From: Yoonia litorea
GTDB taxonomy: Bacteria > Pseudomonadota > Alphaproteobacteria > Rhodobacterales > Rhodobacteraceae
Direction of reading: 5' to 3'
NCBI RefSeq assembly: GCF_900114675.1
Contig: NZ_FOZM01000002.1
Coordinates: forward strand, 543,959 to 607,958
DNA length: 64,000 nucleotides
Below, piece by piece: positions 27,142 through 37,348 of the stretch (within the stretch, counting starts at the first letter, position 1; every line of letters begins with the position of its first letter). The position numbers were made by a program, and so were the translations under genes. The notes under the pieces were generated by a model. The model was not told the origin of the DNA. It ran no database searches and was given only the letters and a program-made list of their open reading frames with translations.

Positions 27142-27590
27142 CAGAAAACCAGCGGCAGATAGCTGATCACAACGATCCCCGTTAGCAGCACCCGCAGGTG
27201 CATCCACCATTGTGGTGCAAGGCCCAGCCGCCAGAAATGCCAATCCAGCATCAACAGACCGAGAAAGCCCACGATCAGGTTCACGGCTGCCGTTGTCGGC
27301 CCGCCGCCCGTCATGAAAAAGGCCCAGAGGGCAGGAATGACCGACAGGATATAGCCAGCGGTTGCGGCGCGGCCTGTGGCTTTGGTCGCAAATCCCCACA
27401 GGACGCCTGACATGAACGACAGGATCACAGCCCCGTAGAACAGCTGCACATATGGGCCGACAAAACGCCCGCCAAAGGTCGCCAGCCCCCAACTTTGCAG
27501 TTGTGGAAACAGAATGGTCGCGGCCCCCCACAGAAAGGGGATCAAACCGGCAAGGCCGAGGATCAAGGCAGAGCGTGGAATGCTGTTCAT
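27141..27590 (-). CDS. DUF3429 membrane protein
   Basis: A 149-residue inner-membrane protein with four or five hydrophobic helices and the DUF3429 pattern (LGLAGLIPFLWGA, then YGAVILSFMSGVLWG and LLMLDWHFWRLG). Function unknown; related proteins are conserved in marine proteobacteria. Start taken at ATG 27590, 16 bases after the LysE gene stop. Coupled to the methyltransferase by a 4-base overlap. Confidence 0.83.
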   Translation of the reverse strand: MNSIPRSALILGLAGLIPFLWGAATILFPQLQSWGLATFGGRFVGPYVQLFYGAVILSFMSGVLWGFATKATGRAATAGYILSVIPALWAFFMTGGGPTTAAVNLIVGFLGLLMLDWHFWRLGLAPQWWMHLRVLLTGIVVISYLPLVF

Positions 27591-27606
27591 CAGTAAGCCT
27601 CGTTGA

Positions 27607-28221
27607 TCAGGCGCGCTCAAACGCAAGCCTTACGGCCAGTGCGCCGAAGATCGCTGCAAATGTGCGATTCAGCCACGCCATGATGCGCGCGCTTTGCAGA
27701 ATTCTCTGTCGGGTGAATGCCGCGCAGGTGCCATAGACGATAAAGATACCAAAGGTCATCAACATGAAGATGGCGCCAAGCAGGAGCATTTCGGCAGTGG
27801 CATTTGCGGGATCGCCTGAAAGAAACGGCGGCAGAAGCGCAAGGAAGAAGATCGACAGTTTCGGGTCCAGAATATTGATCAATGCGCCGCGCCGGGCAAT
27901 GTCGCACCAGGCCTGTCGTGTTGCATCAGGCTGGATCGCCAGCGCCCCTCCGCTGCGCAGTGCCTGCCATGCCAGATAGAGCAGATATGCAACGCCTGCG
28001 AATTTCACGATGTTGAAGAGCACCGCGCTGGTGTGCAGCACGGCTGCCAGTCCCAGAATGGCAGCCAGAAGATGCGGCACGATCCCAAACGTGCATCCCA
28101 GCGCAGCCGCGATTGCTGCGCCTCGTCCCTGACCCAATCCGATGGCAAGCGTATAGATCACGCCAGTGCCGGGGGCGACGCAGACAACAAATGCTGTAAT
28201 GAGAAATTGCAGGCTGATCAT
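27607..28221 (-). CDS. LysE-family amino acid exporter
   Basis: A 204-residue membrane exporter with six hydrophobic segments and the LysE/RhtB signature near its N-terminus (CVAPGTGVIYTLAIGLGQGRG). Such proteins export lysine, threonine, homoserine lactone or related molecules; substrate unknown. Its start overlaps the ispH stop as ATGA, so it is translated from the same message. Confidence 0.9.
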   Translation of the reverse strand: MISLQFLITAFVVCVAPGTGVIYTLAIGLGQGRGAAIAAALGCTFGIVPHLLAAILGLAAVLHTSAVLFNIVKFAGVAYLLYLAWQALRSGGALAIQPDATRQAWCDIARRGALINILDPKLSIFFLALLPPFLSGDPANATAEMLLLGAIFMLMTFGIFIVYGTCAAFTRQRILQSARIMAWLNRTFAAIFGALAVRLAFERA

Positions 28222-29171
28222 CAGGCGGGCACCCGCAGCACGCGCGGCACCTTGAACTCGACGTTCTCCTCGGCGGTGACCACCATCTCGACCGTCGTGT
28301 CAAAGCGGTCCTTGAAGGCGTCAATGACCTCATTGATCAGAACCTCAGGGGCGGAGGCCCCGGCGGTGATCCCGATTGAGCTGATCCCCTCAAGCGCGCG
28401 CCAGTCGATGTCCGTCGCACGTTGCACAAGCTGGGCATAATTGCAGCCAGCGCGTGCGCCGACCTCGACCAGACGTTTGGAGTTTGACGAATTCGGTGCG
28501 CCAACAACCAGCATGGCGTCACATTTTGGCGCCATCGCCTTGACGGCTTCCTGCCGGTTGGTGGTGGCGTAACAGATGTCTTCTTTATGCGGACCGACGA
28601 TGTTCGGGAAGCGCTTCTGAAGTGCGGCCACAATATCGGCGGTGTCATCAACCGAGAGTGTCGTCTGCGTGACAAAGGCCAGCTTGTCAGGGTCGCGCAC
28701 GGTGACGTCTGCCACATCCTCGACCGTTTCGACCAGCAACACCTCGCCTTCGGGAAGCTGTCCCATGGTGCCCACGGTTTCGGGGTGGCCTGCGTGGCCG
28801 ATCATGATCATCTGCAACCCGTTGTCGGCGTGGCGCTGCGCCTCGATATGGACCTTGCTGACCAGCGGGCAGGTGGCATCGACGTAGATCATCTCGCGCT
28901 TGGCAGCAGCGGCCGGGACAGACTTGGGCACGCCGTGGGCCGAGAAAATCACCGGCCTGTCATCGGGGCATTCGTCGAGTTCCTCGACAAAGACGGCTCC
29001 TTGTTCACGCAGGCTATCGACCACGAATTTGTTGTGCACGATTTCATGCCGGACATAGACCGGCGCGCCCCACTTTTCGAGGGCCATCTCGACGATCTTG
29101 ATGGCACGGTCGACACCGGCACAAAAGCCGCGCGGTGCAGCAAGATAGAGCGTGAGGGGTGGTTTGGTCAT
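28221..29171 (-). CDS. ispH: 4-hydroxy-3-methylbut-2-enyl diphosphate reductase
   Basis: Last enzyme of the MEP pathway, making isopentenyl and dimethylallyl diphosphate with a 4Fe-4S cluster. It has 316 residues; the three cluster ligands are Cys17 (APRGFCAGV), Cys101 ([12 protein letters not shown]) and Cys200 ([11 protein letters not shown]), and the SAHG and GAPNSSNS motifs are present. First gene of the five-gene leftward operon ispH-lysE-DUF3429-methyltransferase-rnhA. The rnhA neighbour of ispH is common in alphaproteobacteria. Confidence 0.97.
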   Translation of the reverse strand: MTKPPLTLYLAAPRGFCAGVDRAIKIVEMALEKWGAPVYVRHEIVHNKFVVDSLREQGAVFVEELDECPDDRPVIFSAHGVPKSVPAAAAKREMIYVDATCPLVSKVHIEAQRHADNGLQMIMIGHAGHPETVGTMGQLPEGEVLLVETVEDVADVTVRDPDKLAFVTQTTLSVDDTADIVAALQKRFPNIVGPHKEDICYATTNRQEAVKAMAPKCDAMLVVGAPNSSNSKRLVEVGARAGCNYAQLVQRATDIDWRALEGISSIGITAGASAPEVLINEVIDAFKDRFDTTVEMVVTAEENVEFKVPRVLRVPA

Positions 29172-29268
29172 GGGAAACTCCGGCTTTGCACCAGAGGTAA
29201 GGCTTTGACGCCATCAGGTCCAGAGCGTCAGGCCACGAAGCGCCAGTTGGCGCTTCGTGAGCAGTGTC

Positions 29269-29844
29269 TTAGACTTCTGCGGGTTCGCGGTCGCGGACAA
29301 CCTCTTCGCGCGGTTCGCGCGCCGGACGCCCGACAACATCGCGCAGTTCATCCAGTTCGATGAAGTTGTCGGCCTGACGGCGCAACTCGTCAGCGATCAT
29401 CGGCGGCTGGCTGCGGATCGTGGAGACAACTGAGACGCGCACGCCCTTGCGTTGAAGCGCCTCGACCAAAGGCCGGAAGTCGCCGTCACCCGAAAACAGG
29501 ACAACGTGATCGACATGCGGGGCCAGTTCCATCGCATCGACGGTCAGTTCGATGTCCATGTTCCCCTTCACCTTACGGCGGCCCATGCTGTCGGTGTATT
29601 CCTTGGCCGGCTTGGTCACCATTGTGAAGCCGTTGTAGTTCAGCCAATCCACAAGCGGGCGGATCGGCGAATACTCGTCGTTTTCCAGCAAGGCTGTGTA
29701 GTAGAATGCCCGCAAGAGCTTGCCCCGACGCATGAACTCTTGGCGTAGCAGTTTGTAGTCGATGTCAAACCCGAGCGACTTTGCCGCAGCGTAAAGATTT
29801 GATCCATCAATAAAAAGCGCAAGGCGCTCGTCCCGATAAAACAT
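29269..29844 (-). CDS. NYN-domain (LabA/DUF88) nuclease-like protein
   Basis: A 191-residue protein with the NYN/PIN-like fold: LALFIDGSNLYAAAK with Asp13, GNMDIELTVDAME and VLFSGDGDFRPLVEAL, giving the acidic cluster of this putative RNase family. A charged C-terminal tail (EPREEVVRDREPAEV) follows. GAGAGG lies 7 bases upstream of the ATG at 29844, and the frame upstream of that is not conserved in character. Monocistronic, divergent from folK. RNA target unknown. Confidence 0.87.
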   Translation of the reverse strand: MFYRDERLALFIDGSNLYAAAKSLGFDIDYKLLRQEFMRRGKLLRAFYYTALLENDEYSPIRPLVDWLNYNGFTMVTKPAKEYTDSMGRRKVKGNMDIELTVDAMELAPHVDHVVLFSGDGDFRPLVEALQRKGVRVSVVSTIRSQPPMIADELRRQADNFIELDELRDVVGRPAREPREEVVRDREPAEV

Positions 29845-29962
29845 ATCAATTCCTCTCAAATGCGACCTTGCGCCGTAGTCCCCCGTGAGTGTTATGGGTG
29901 GCGCAGGTTCTGCCAGTAAATAAATGACAGCACTGGTCTGGCAAGCACGGAGGGAAGGCCCT

Positions 29963-30532
29963 ATGCGCCAAGTTACGCTCATATCCTTAGGGAGTAATGA
30001 TATATCCTTTTGGGGTAGTCCGTTTGAAACGGTGACCCGCGCGGTCGCGGCGCTTGAGGCGCTTTCGGTGGCGCCGGTCAGGACAAGCCGGTTTTACAAA
30101 ACCCCCGCATTTCCTAAAGGAAACGGGCCTGATTTCGTGAATGCGGTGGCGGAGATCACCACTGATCTGACCGCGCAAAAGTTGCTTGATGCCCTTCACG
30201 CGATTGAGGCGGAAGCAGGCCGTGAACGTAGCGTCAGGTGGGGTCAGCGTGGGTTGGACCTTGATTTGTTGACGTTTGGTCAAGCAGTCATGCCCAACGA
30301 ACAGGCGTTCCTGAAATGGCGCGACCTGCCCTTGGCAGCCCAGACAAGCGGTGCGCCGGAGGAACTGATTCTCCCGCATCCGCGCATTCAGGACCGCGCA
30401 TTTGTGCTTGTTCCCATGTGTGAGATCGCCCCTGATTGGCGACATCCTGTCTTTGGGCGCACCGCAGAGGCGCTTTGCGCTGCATTGCCTGAGGATGACC
30501 GTGCAGAGGTTGTGCCTTTGGCGTCTGATTAG
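29963..30532 (+). CDS. folK: 2-amino-4-hydroxy-6-hydroxymethyldihydropteridine diphosphokinase
   Basis: Folate-pathway kinase transferring pyrophosphate from ATP to the pterin. The 189-residue protein starts at ATG 29963 (GGAGGG 8 bases upstream). HPPK motifs are present: SLGSND at the N-terminus, RWGQRGLDLDLLTFG with the metal-binding Asp pair, and LPHPRIQDRAFVLVPM. First gene of the long rightward run to recO, though rpoZ has its own likely promoter. Confidence 0.95.
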   Translation: MRQVTLISLGSNDISFWGSPFETVTRAVAALEALSVAPVRTSRFYKTPAFPKGNGPDFVNAVAEITTDLTAQKLLDALHAIEAEAGRERSVRWGQRGLDLDLLTFGQAVMPNEQAFLKWRDLPLAAQTSGAPEELILPHPRIQDRAFVLVPMCEIAPDWRHPVFGRTAEALCAALPEDDRAEVVPLASD

Positions 30533-30570
30533 GGGGCCTGAATTTCCTGTTTGCACATGCAGCGCGCCCC

Positions 30571-30599
30571 TTGCCATTCTGCCAAGAACCCCCTAAGTA
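30571..30599 (+). promoter_or_regulatory. Likely sigma-70 promoter of rpoZ-rsh
   Basis: TTGCCA at 30571-30576 and TAAGTA at 30594-30599 are separated by 17 bases and end 42 bases before the rpoZ start. Both hexamers differ from consensus by two bases or fewer at the key positions. Pattern-based call only. Confidence 0.45.
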
Positions 30600-30641
30600 G
30601 GCGGCTTCCGAAGCCCTTTAATCCTTGACTGGAGTGTGCAT

Positions 30642-30995
30642 ATGGCCCGCGTCACCGTAGAAGATTGCGTCGATAAGGTTCCAAACCGGTTTGAACTGGT
30701 CATGCTTGCTGCCCATCGCGCCCGCGAGATTTCTGCCGGTGCGCCGATCACTGTTGCACGCGACAACGACAAGAACCCTGTTGTCTCACTGCGCGAGATT
30801 GCCGAGGAAACACAGCTTTCCGACGACCTGCGTGAGCGCATGATCGAGGCCAACCAGACCCAGATCGAAGTTGACGAGCCTGAAGAGGATAGCATGTCCC
30901 TTCTGATGGGGGCCGAGGCTGACAAGCCTGCCGAGGACGATCTTTCCGAAGAAAAACTGCTGCGCGCCCTGATGGAGGCGCAGGGTCAGCGCTAA
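30642..30995 (+). CDS. rpoZ: DNA-directed RNA polymerase omega subunit
   Basis: A 117-residue subunit that helps assemble RNA polymerase and, in proteobacteria, forms part of a ppGpp site. [20 protein letters not shown] and [12 protein letters not shown] are diagnostic. I start at ATG 30642 rather than the in-frame ATG six bases earlier, matching family N-termini. It lies directly upstream of the ppGpp synthetase/hydrolase gene, the standard alphaproteobacterial order. Confidence 0.97.
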   Translation: MARVTVEDCVDKVPNRFELVMLAAHRAREISAGAPITVARDNDKNPVVSLREIAEETQLSDDLRERMIEANQTQIEVDEPEEDSMSLLMGAEADKPAEDDLSEEKLLRALMEAQGQR

Positions 30996-31033
30996 GGGCG
31001 CGCCCATAGCGGCACCGACCGGTGTTGGACCAG

Positions 31034-33184
31034 ATGACGACAGCAGATGAACTGATTGCGCTGGTCCGCACTTACAACCCCAATACAAATCAAGCGTTGC
31101 TGCGAGAGGCCTTTGCCTTTGGCGCAGAAATGCATGAAGGCCAGTTCCGGCATTCGGGTGAACCTTACTTTACCCATCCGGTTGCTGTTGCCGGTATCCT
31201 TGCCGAACAGCAGATGGATGACGCCACGATCATCACTGCGCTGCTTCACGACACGATCGAAGATACCAAGGCGTCGTTTGCCGAGGTTGAGAAACGCTTT
31301 GGTCGCGAGATTGCGGAACTGATCGACGGTGTCACCAAGCTGACCAATCTGCAGCTGACCTCCACGCAGACCAAACAGGCCGAAAACTTCCGCAAGCTCT
31401 TTATGGCGACCTCGCGGGATTTGCGTGTCACCTTGGTCAAGCTTGCCGACCGTTTGCACAACATGCGCACGATCAGATCCATGCGTCCTGAAAAACAGGT
31501 GCAAAAGGCGCGCGAGACGATGGACATCTTTGCGCCGCTTGCCGGTCGCATGGGGATGCAGTGGATGCGCGACGAGTTGGAGGACCTTTCGTTCAAGGTT
31601 CTCAACCCCGAAGGCCGCAACTCCATCATCCGCCGCTTTATCACGCTTCAGCGCGAAACCGGCGATGTGTTGCACAAGATCATGGCCGATATGCGGGTCG
31701 AGTTGGAAAAGGCCGACATACAGGCCGAGGTGAGCGGTCGCGCAAAGAAGCCCTATTCGATCTGGCGCAAGATGCAGGAGAAGGACCAGGGGTTCAGCCG
31801 ACTGTCCGACATCTACGGCTTCCGGGTGATCGTCGCGACCGAGGCCGATTGCTACCGCGTGCTGGGCGCCATCCATCAACGCTGGCGCGCGGTGCCGGGG
31901 CGCTTCAAAGACTACATCAGCCAGCCCAAATCGAACGGTTATCGCTCCATCCATACAACCGTCTCAGGTCGCGATGGCAAACAGGTCGAGGTGCAGATCC
32001 GCACCCGCGAAATGCATGAGGTTGCCGAGACCGGCGTCGCCGCCCATTGGTCTTACAAGAATGGTGAAAGGGTTGAGAACCGTTTTGCCGTTGATCCGGT
32101 TCACTGGATCTCTGCGCTGACCGAACGCTTGGACGACGGACAGGACCATGACGAGTTCCTCGAAGCGGTCAAGCTTGAGATGTATCAGGACCAGGTGTTC
32201 TGCTTTACGCCGAAAGGAGATGTGATCAAGCTGCCTCGCGGTGCCACGCCGATTGATTTTGCCTATGCGATCCACACCCGTATCGGATCGGCTTGCGTCG
32301 GAGCCAAGGTGGACGGGTTGCGCGTGCCGCTCTGGACGCGGCTGAAGAACGGTCAATCGGTCGAGGTGATCACCGCCGAAGGGCAGACCCCGCAGGCCAC
32401 GTGGATCGATATTGCCGTGACCGGCCGGGCCAAGACCGCAATCCGCAGGTCCTTGCGTGAAGAGGACCGCGAGCGTTTTGTCCGATTGGGCCGTGAACTG
32501 GCGCGGGTCGCCTTTGAACAGGTGGGCAAGCGCAGCACCGAAAAGGCGTTGCGCACCGCCGCCAAAGCCTTGGCCATCGACGGTGTCGAAGAAATGCTGG
32601 CCCGCCTGGGCAGTGCCGAGATCACAGGCCGGACCGTTGTCGGGGCGATTTATCCCGAGCTTGAGATGCAGCGTGGCGACGAAATCGACGCTGCCCGCGC
32701 GGTTATCGGTCTCAGCCCTGATCAGGAACACCAACGCGGGGCCTGCTGCCAGCCCGTTCCGGGCGAGCGCATTCTGGGCATCGCGTTTCGCGGCCACGGC
32801 GTTGTGGTCCATGCCATCGATTGCGAGGCGCTTGCCGACTATGAGGACCAGCCTGACCGGTGGATCGACCTGCATTGGCAGGAAGGCAATCACAAGCCCG
32901 TGAATACGGTCACCTTTGACGCCACAATTGCCAATGATGCTGGTGTGTTGGGACGAATTTGCACATTGATCGGCGAACAGAACGCCAATATCTCTGACCT
33001 CAAGTTCATTGACCGCAAACCTGACTACTTCAGACTGTTGATCGACGTGGACTTACGCGATGCAGAACATCTGCACCGCGTCATCACCGCGCTGGAAGCG
33101 GAAAGCAATGTATCGTCGATCGTGCGGTATAGAGACCCCGGGCTAGTCAGCGTGGGAGCGGGCGCGCCCCGCAGAGAGGGATGA
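31034..33184 (+). CDS. rsh: Bifunctional (p)ppGpp synthetase/hydrolase, RelA/SpoT homologue
   Basis: Controls the stringent response. A protein of 716 residues with HD hydrolase domain (ALLHDTIEDT, the intact HDxxED site), synthetase domain (PGRFKDYISQPKSNGYRSIHT, with the RFKD-type loop of bifunctional enzymes), TGS domain (CFTPKGDVIKLPRGATPIDFAY) and C-terminal ACT domain (about 640-716). Start at ATG 31034; a GTG at 31022 would add four residues, and neither has a strong ribosome-binding site. It is the only RSH in the window and follows rpoZ. Confidence 0.96.
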   Translation: MTTADELIALVRTYNPNTNQALLREAFAFGAEMHEGQFRHSGEPYFTHPVAVAGILAEQQMDDATIITALLHDTIEDTKASFAEVEKRFGREIAELIDGVTKLTNLQLTSTQTKQAENFRKLFMATSRDLRVTLVKLADRLHNMRTIRSMRPEKQVQKARETMDIFAPLAGRMGMQWMRDELEDLSFKVLNPEGRNSIIRRFITLQRETGDVLHKIMADMRVELEKADIQAEVSGRAKKPYSIWRKMQEKDQGFSRLSDIYGFRVIVATEADCYRVLGAIHQRWRAVPGRFKDYISQPKSNGYRSIHTTVSGRDGKQVEVQIRTREMHEVAETGVAAHWSYKNGERVENRFAVDPVHWISALTERLDDGQDHDEFLEAVKLEMYQDQVFCFTPKGDVIKLPRGATPIDFAYAIHTRIGSACVGAKVDGLRVPLWTRLKNGQSVEVITAEGQTPQATWIDIAVTGRAKTAIRRSLREEDRERFVRLGRELARVAFEQVGKRSTEKALRTAAKALAIDGVEEMLARLGSAEITGRTVVGAIYPELEMQRGDEIDAARAVIGLSPDQEHQRGACCQPVPGERILGIAFRGHGVVVHAIDCEALADYEDQPDRWIDLHWQEGNHKPVNTVTFDATIANDAGVLGRICTLIGEQNANISDLKFIDRKPDYFRLLIDVDLRDAEHLHRVITALEAESNVSSIVRYRDPGLVSVGAGAPRREG

Positions 33185-33190
33185 CAAGGA

Positions 33191-33832
33191 TTGGTCTTCA
33201 AACGTAGGGATAGACGGGCGGTCGGGCGGATCGCGCTTGACCTGATCTATCCTCGTGGCGGTTGGGCCCGTGCCTTTGAATACGTCAAACACCGCGTCCG
33301 TCGCCTGCCTGATACGCCGCAAAAGATCAGTCGCGGTATCTGGGCAGGGGTCTTTGTCTGCTTCACACCTCTGTTTGGTCTGCACATCGTCTGTGCCCTG
33401 CTGATCGCCCGCGTGTTGCGCGGCAACATGCTGGCCGCCGTGATGGCTACGTTCTTTGGCAATCCGCTGACCTTTCCGGCTGTTGGCTATGTCTCGATCA
33501 ACCTTGGCTCATGGTTGCTGGGATTGCCGCAAGGCAAGAACATCCATCTTGGACAGAAATTCGCCGATGCAAGCTATGACCTCTGGCATAACTTCCTGGC
33601 GGTTTTCACCACCGAGAAGATCAACTGGGCCGGGATGCAGGTCTTTTACAATGATGTGTTCTTTCCCTACCTCGTCGGCGGGCTTGTCCCCGGTTTGATT
33701 ACCGCGACAGCGTTCTATTATCTTTCCGTGCCGGTGATCAGTGCCTATCAGAAGCGCCGGAAGAAGGCTTTGCGGGCCAAGCTTGACCAGTTGAACAAAA
33801 AGGCGTCCTCTGCCCGCAGCGCCGAAAACTGA
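33191..33832 (+). CDS. DUF2062 membrane protein
   Basis: A 213-residue protein with a short basic N-terminus ([10 protein letters not shown]) and three membrane segments in a DUF2062 core: [28 protein letters not shown] and [20 protein letters not shown]. It starts at a TTG, seven bases after the rsh stop. Function unknown, but this gene sits between rsh and pdxJ in many Rhodobacterales. A Lys/Arg-rich tail lies on the cytoplasmic side. Confidence 0.85.
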   Translation: MVFKRRDRRAVGRIALDLIYPRGGWARAFEYVKHRVRRLPDTPQKISRGIWAGVFVCFTPLFGLHIVCALLIARVLRGNMLAAVMATFFGNPLTFPAVGYVSINLGSWLLGLPQGKNIHLGQKFADASYDLWHNFLAVFTTEKINWAGMQVFYNDVFFPYLVGGLVPGLITATAFYYLSVPVISAYQKRRKKALRAKLDQLNKKASSARSAEN

Positions 33833-33848
33833 CGCCAAGGAGACAGCA

Positions 33849-34592
33849 ATGACGGACAAGCTACGCTTGGGTGTGAACATCGACCACGTCGCCACCGTGC
33901 GCAACGCCCGTGGCGGTGCTGTGCCTGACCCTGTGCGCGCGGCGATCATGGCCGAAGAGGCTGGCGCAGACGGTATTACCGCCCATCTGCGCGAGGACCG
34001 CCGCCATATCTCCGACGCTGATATCGAAGCGCTGATGGAGGCGCTGCAGGGCCCGCTGAATTTCGAGATGGCCGCAACCGCCGAAATGCAGGCAATAGCC
34101 TTGCGCCATAAGCCACATGCGGTCTGCATTGTGCCTGAAAAACGCGAAGAGCGGACCACCGAAGGCGGGCTTGAAGTTGCGCGTGAAGAAAACGCGCTGG
34201 CCCATTTCATTGCACCGCTGCGTGAGGCTGGCAGTCGCGTGTCGATCTTTATTGCCGCCGACCAGCGCCAGATCGAGGCTGCACACCGGATCGGGGCCGA
34301 GGTGATTGAATTGCACACCGGCGCGTATTGTGACGCCCACGCCGAAGGGCGGTTCGAGACACGTGACGAGGAACTCAAGAAGCTGACGGATATGGCGGCC
34401 TTTGCCCATGACTTGGGTCTTGAGGTCCATGCGGGCCACGGGCTGACCTATGATTGCGTCGGGCCGATTGCGGCGCTGCCACAGGTGATGGAGCTCAATA
34501 TCGGGCATTTCCTGATCGGTGAGGCGATCTTTCGCGGTCTGCCCGATGCCATTGCCGAGATGCGCCGCATCATGGATGCAGCACGCCAATGA
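33849..34592 (+). CDS. pdxJ: Pyridoxine 5'-phosphate synthase
   Basis: Makes pyridoxine 5'-phosphate from 3-amino-2-oxopropyl phosphate and 1-deoxyxylulose 5-phosphate; TIM barrel, 247 residues. [16 protein letters not shown] at the N-terminus, [16 protein letters not shown], and the C-terminal AGHGLTYDC and [11 protein letters not shown] motifs carry the active-site His and phosphate-binding residues. A clear AAGGAGA precedes the ATG. Its stop overlaps the deaminase start as ATGA. Confidence 0.97.
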   Translation: MTDKLRLGVNIDHVATVRNARGGAVPDPVRAAIMAEEAGADGITAHLREDRRHISDADIEALMEALQGPLNFEMAATAEMQAIALRHKPHAVCIVPEKREERTTEGGLEVAREENALAHFIAPLREAGSRVSIFIAADQRQIEAAHRIGAEVIELHTGAYCDAHAEGRFETRDEELKKLTDMAAFAHDLGLEVHAGHGLTYDCVGPIAALPQVMELNIGHFLIGEAIFRGLPDAIAEMRRIMDAARQ

Positions 34593-35074
34593 GCGGGACG
34601 CAGGATCTGCAAATGACGCCGGTCGAGGCCGAAGCGATGACCGCCGTCACCGACCATGCCTGCCGGTTGCATGCTGACGGCAAGGATATCGTCTTTACCG
34701 CAGCCATTGTGAAAGACGACAAAATCATCGCCGAGGCCCGCAATGAGGTCGCTGATACCGATGACCCCAGCCGCCATGCAGAGGTCGTCGCCATTGCCGA
34801 GGCGACGCGCAAGCTGGGGGAACGTGACCTGTCTGGTGCGACCCTGATCGCGTCATGCCAACCGTGCGAGATGTGTCTGTCAACCATGCGCTGGGCTGGT
34901 ATCTCTCGCGTGATCTTTGCCGCGCAGCAGGAAAACATCTCTGACGCGTTCTTCCGGTTTCCGAAATTGACGATCTCGGATTTCCATGCCGCGTGTGATG
35001 GTGCGTTCGCCTATCTTGGCGGCGTGCAGGAATCGCGGGTCGCGCATATCTACAGCGATGAGGGACAATCGTGA
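34589..35074 (+). CDS. Nucleoside/nucleobase deaminase (CDA fold, guanine deaminase-like)
   Basis: A 161-residue zinc deaminase. HAE in SRHAEVVAI supplies the Zn-binding His and catalytic Glu; PCEMC (about residues 91-95) supplies both Zn cysteines. The arrangement resembles GuaD-type guanine deaminases or other CDD-like enzymes rather than TadA (which has a different C-terminal helix and tRNA contacts). It is wedged between pdxJ and acpS with overlapping codons on both sides, unlike the pdxJ-acpS order of many relatives. Confidence 0.85.
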   Translation: MSGTQDLQMTPVEAEAMTAVTDHACRLHADGKDIVFTAAIVKDDKIIAEARNEVADTDDPSRHAEVVAIAEATRKLGERDLSGATLIASCQPCEMCLSTMRWAGISRVIFAAQQENISDAFFRFPKLTISDFHAACDGAFAYLGGVQESRVAHIYSDEGQS

Positions 35075-35385
35075 TCCAGCATATCGTCATGCTGGACCTG
35101 CCTGCTGACCACGACAGCGCCGAGCTTGCCAATGTCATGGCCGGTCTGGGTGCGTTGATGCATGAGATAGACGGATTTCTGGCATTTGCGCACGGCCCAA
35201 ATCGCGACTTTGAAGGAAAGTCACCCGACTGCGCCTATGCCTTTGTCTGCACCTTCGCGGATGCGGCGGCCGTCAGCGCCTATCATCGCGACCCGACCCA
35301 TCAGGCCCTGGGCGCGCGACTGGTTGCGTTGTGTCAGGGCGGCGCCGACGGGATCACTGTTGTGGATATGGAGGCAGAGGGATGA
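35071..35385 (+). CDS. Dabb (stress-responsive alpha/beta barrel) domain protein
   Basis: A 104-residue small dimeric barrel of the Dabb family, recognisable from [46 protein letters not shown] and HPTHQAL-like [10 protein letters not shown] segments. It starts at a GTG that overlaps the deaminase stop (GTGA) and ends overlapping acpS (ATGA). Enzymatic role not assignable; some family members act in aromatic polyketide or heme-like chemistry. Confidence 0.8.
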   Translation: MIQHIVMLDLPADHDSAELANVMAGLGALMHEIDGFLAFAHGPNRDFEGKSPDCAYAFVCTFADAAAVSAYHRDPTHQALGARLVALCQGGADGITVVDMEAEG

Positions 35386-35783
35386 TCCTCGGTGTCGGAA
35401 CTGATCTGGCCAATATAGACCGCATTGCAGGCACGCTTGAGCGGTTCGGGGATCGTTTTCGCAACCGTGTCTTTACCGAGATCGAACAGCGCAAAGCAGA
35501 GCGCCGCAAGGACGTCGCTGGCACCTACGCCAAAAGGTGGGCCGCCAAGGAGGCCTGTTCAAAGGCGCTTGGTACCGGTTTGCGTATGGGGATTTCGTGG
35601 AAGGATATGGCCGTCAGCAACCTGCGCACGGGCCAGCCGGTGATGCATGTAACAGGATGGGCGGCCGAAAGGCTGAAAGAGATGACCCCAGACGGGCACG
35701 AGGCCATCATCCATGTGACATTGACCGATGATCACCCATGGGCGCAGGCCTTTGTCGTGATCGAGGCAAGGCCCATTGCTTGA
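35382..35783 (+). CDS. acpS: Holo-[acyl-carrier-protein] synthase
   Basis: Transfers 4'-phosphopantetheine from CoA to ACP for fatty-acid synthesis. It has 133 residues from ATG 35382. The metal-binding Asp is in [11 protein letters not shown] and the Glu in [15 protein letters not shown], both conserved in group I PPTases. The open frame further upstream overlaps the Dabb gene and is not part of the protein. Classic neighbour of pdxJ and lepB. Confidence 0.96.
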   Translation: MILGVGTDLANIDRIAGTLERFGDRFRNRVFTEIEQRKAERRKDVAGTYAKRWAAKEACSKALGTGLRMGISWKDMAVSNLRTGQPVMHVTGWAAERLKEMTPDGHEAIIHVTLTDDHPWAQAFVVIEARPIA

Positions 35784-35834
35784 CAGCATGACTGCGCAGC
35801 ATCATGTAGCGCCAAACCGCATAAGGAATGACAC

Positions 35835-36671
35835 ATGGCAGAGAGTACAGGCGTGATCGCGTGGTTGTGGGATACCCTCAAGACGATCTTCTGGGCGCTG
35901 GTCCTTGCTGGCATCTTTCGCACCCTGTTTTTCCAACCCTTCTGGATTCCGTCAGGCTCGATGAAAGACACGCTGCTGATCGGTGACTTTCTGTTCGTCA
36001 ACAAGATGGCCTACGGCTATTCCTATGCCTCTTGCCCGTCGGTGCGTATTCCCGCCATCGGTCTTGATCTTGGCGCAGATGATTTCTGCGGCTTTATCGA
36101 GGACCGCGAAGAACGCTTCTTCGGGTCAGACCCCGAACGCGGTGATATCGTGGTTTTCCGTCATCCGGTTGACGGGCGCGACTTCATCAAGCGCGTGATC
36201 GGTCTGCCCGGTGACCGTATCCAGATGCGCGATGGTCTGCTCTATATCAATGACGAGGCCGTGCAGGTGGAACCGGCAGGGACATTCACCGAAATCATGG
36301 AGCCGCAGGGCCCGTTGGGTGTCCGTCCGCAATGCGCCAATGGCGTTGTGGGGATGGGGGCAGTTTGTGAAAAGGAACGCTTTATTGAAACGCTGCCCAA
36401 CGGGGTCAGCCATGCGATCCTGAATATCGGGCCACGCGCGACCGATAACACCGGCGTCTATACCGTGCCTGAGGATATGTTCTTCTTTATCGGTGACAAT
36501 CGTGACAATTCCACCGACAGCCGTGTGCCACAGGTCAATCGCGGGGTCGGCTTTGTTGAGCGCAAAGATCTGGTCGGGCGTGCTGATCGTGTGATGTTCT
36601 CCTCCGCTGGCCGGTCCATGCTGGCCTTCTGGACATGGCGGTCGGATCGTTTCTTCAAGGCGCTCGATTGA
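35835..36671 (+). CDS. lepB: Signal peptidase I
   Basis: Inner-membrane Ser/Lys protease that removes signal peptides from exported proteins. It has 278 residues with one membrane segment (about 15-35). The nucleophile is Ser42 in [11 protein letters not shown] and the general base Lys119 in [12 protein letters not shown]; the box E motif [11 protein letters not shown] is near the C-terminus. Ends overlapping the rnc start as TTGA. Confidence 0.97.
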   Translation: MAESTGVIAWLWDTLKTIFWALVLAGIFRTLFFQPFWIPSGSMKDTLLIGDFLFVNKMAYGYSYASCPSVRIPAIGLDLGADDFCGFIEDREERFFGSDPERGDIVVFRHPVDGRDFIKRVIGLPGDRIQMRDGLLYINDEAVQVEPAGTFTEIMEPQGPLGVRPQCANGVVGMGAVCEKERFIETLPNGVSHAILNIGPRATDNTGVYTVPEDMFFFIGDNRDNSTDSRVPQVNRGVGFVERKDLVGRADRVMFSSAGRSMLAFWTWRSDRFFKALD

Positions 36672-37348
36672 AGCTCTCAGCCGATCTCAAAGCCTTTGAA
36701 GGGCGGGTAGGCTATCGCTTTGTGACGCCAGCGCATCTGATCCGCGCGGTCACCCATTCGTCGATGTCGTCCGCCCATCGCGACGACAACCAGCGGCTTG
36801 AGTTTCTGGGTGACAGGGTGCTCGGTCTGGTAATGGCAGAGGCTTTGTTGCAAGCCGACCCAAACGCCTCTGAAGGGCAGCTGGCGCCGCGATTCAATGC
36901 GCTGGTGCGGCGCGAAACTTGTGCCGATGTGGCCCGCACGATTGATCTGGGCGCGGTGCTCAAACTGGGCCGCTCTGAAATGAAGTCCGGTGGCCGCCGG
37001 AAAGAGGCGCTTCTGGCCGATGCCATGGAGGCGGTGATTGCCGCAGTCTATGAGGATGGCGGTTTCGACGCGGCCCGCGCCCTGGTCCTGCGGCTTTGGG
37101 GTGACCGCATTCATCAGGTCGAAGATGACGCCCGCGACGCCAAGACCGCCTTGCAGGAATGGGCGCAGGCGCGCGGCGAGGTGCCGCCGCAATATGTCGA
37201 GGTGGCCCGTAGCGGCCCTGATCATCAGCCGGTCTTCACCATCGAGGTGCGGTTGGCCTCCGGGGCCTCCGAACAAGCCACCGCAGGGGCAAAGCGGCAG
37301 GCCGAACAAGCGGCAGCAGCCGCACTTTTGAAGAAAGTCAGCACATGA
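36668..37348 (+). CDS. rnc: Ribonuclease III
   Basis: Double-strand-specific RNase that processes rRNA and mRNA. A TTG at 36668 overlapping the lepB stop is the natural start, giving 226 residues; any ATG further up would be inside lepB. The catalytic signature [12 protein letters not shown] has Glu45 and Asp49, and the double-stranded RNA-binding domain covers about 155-224 ([12 protein letters not shown]...AAAALLKK). Ends overlapping era as ATGA. Confidence 0.96.
   Translation: MKLSADLKAFEGRVGYRFVTPAHLIRAVTHSSMSSAHRDDNQRLEFLGDRVLGLVMAEALLQADPNASEGQLAPRFNALVRRETCADVARTIDLGAVLKLGRSEMKSGGRRKEALLADAMEAVIAAVYEDGGFDAARALVLRLWGDRIHQVEDDARDAKTALQEWAQARGEVPPQYVEVARSGPDHQPVFTIEVRLASGASEQATAGAKRQAEQAAAAALLKKVST

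Noticed and set aside
30992..32893. Two long leftward frames of about 310-320 residues
   Set aside because: Both are antisense to rsh, whose four domains are unambiguous.
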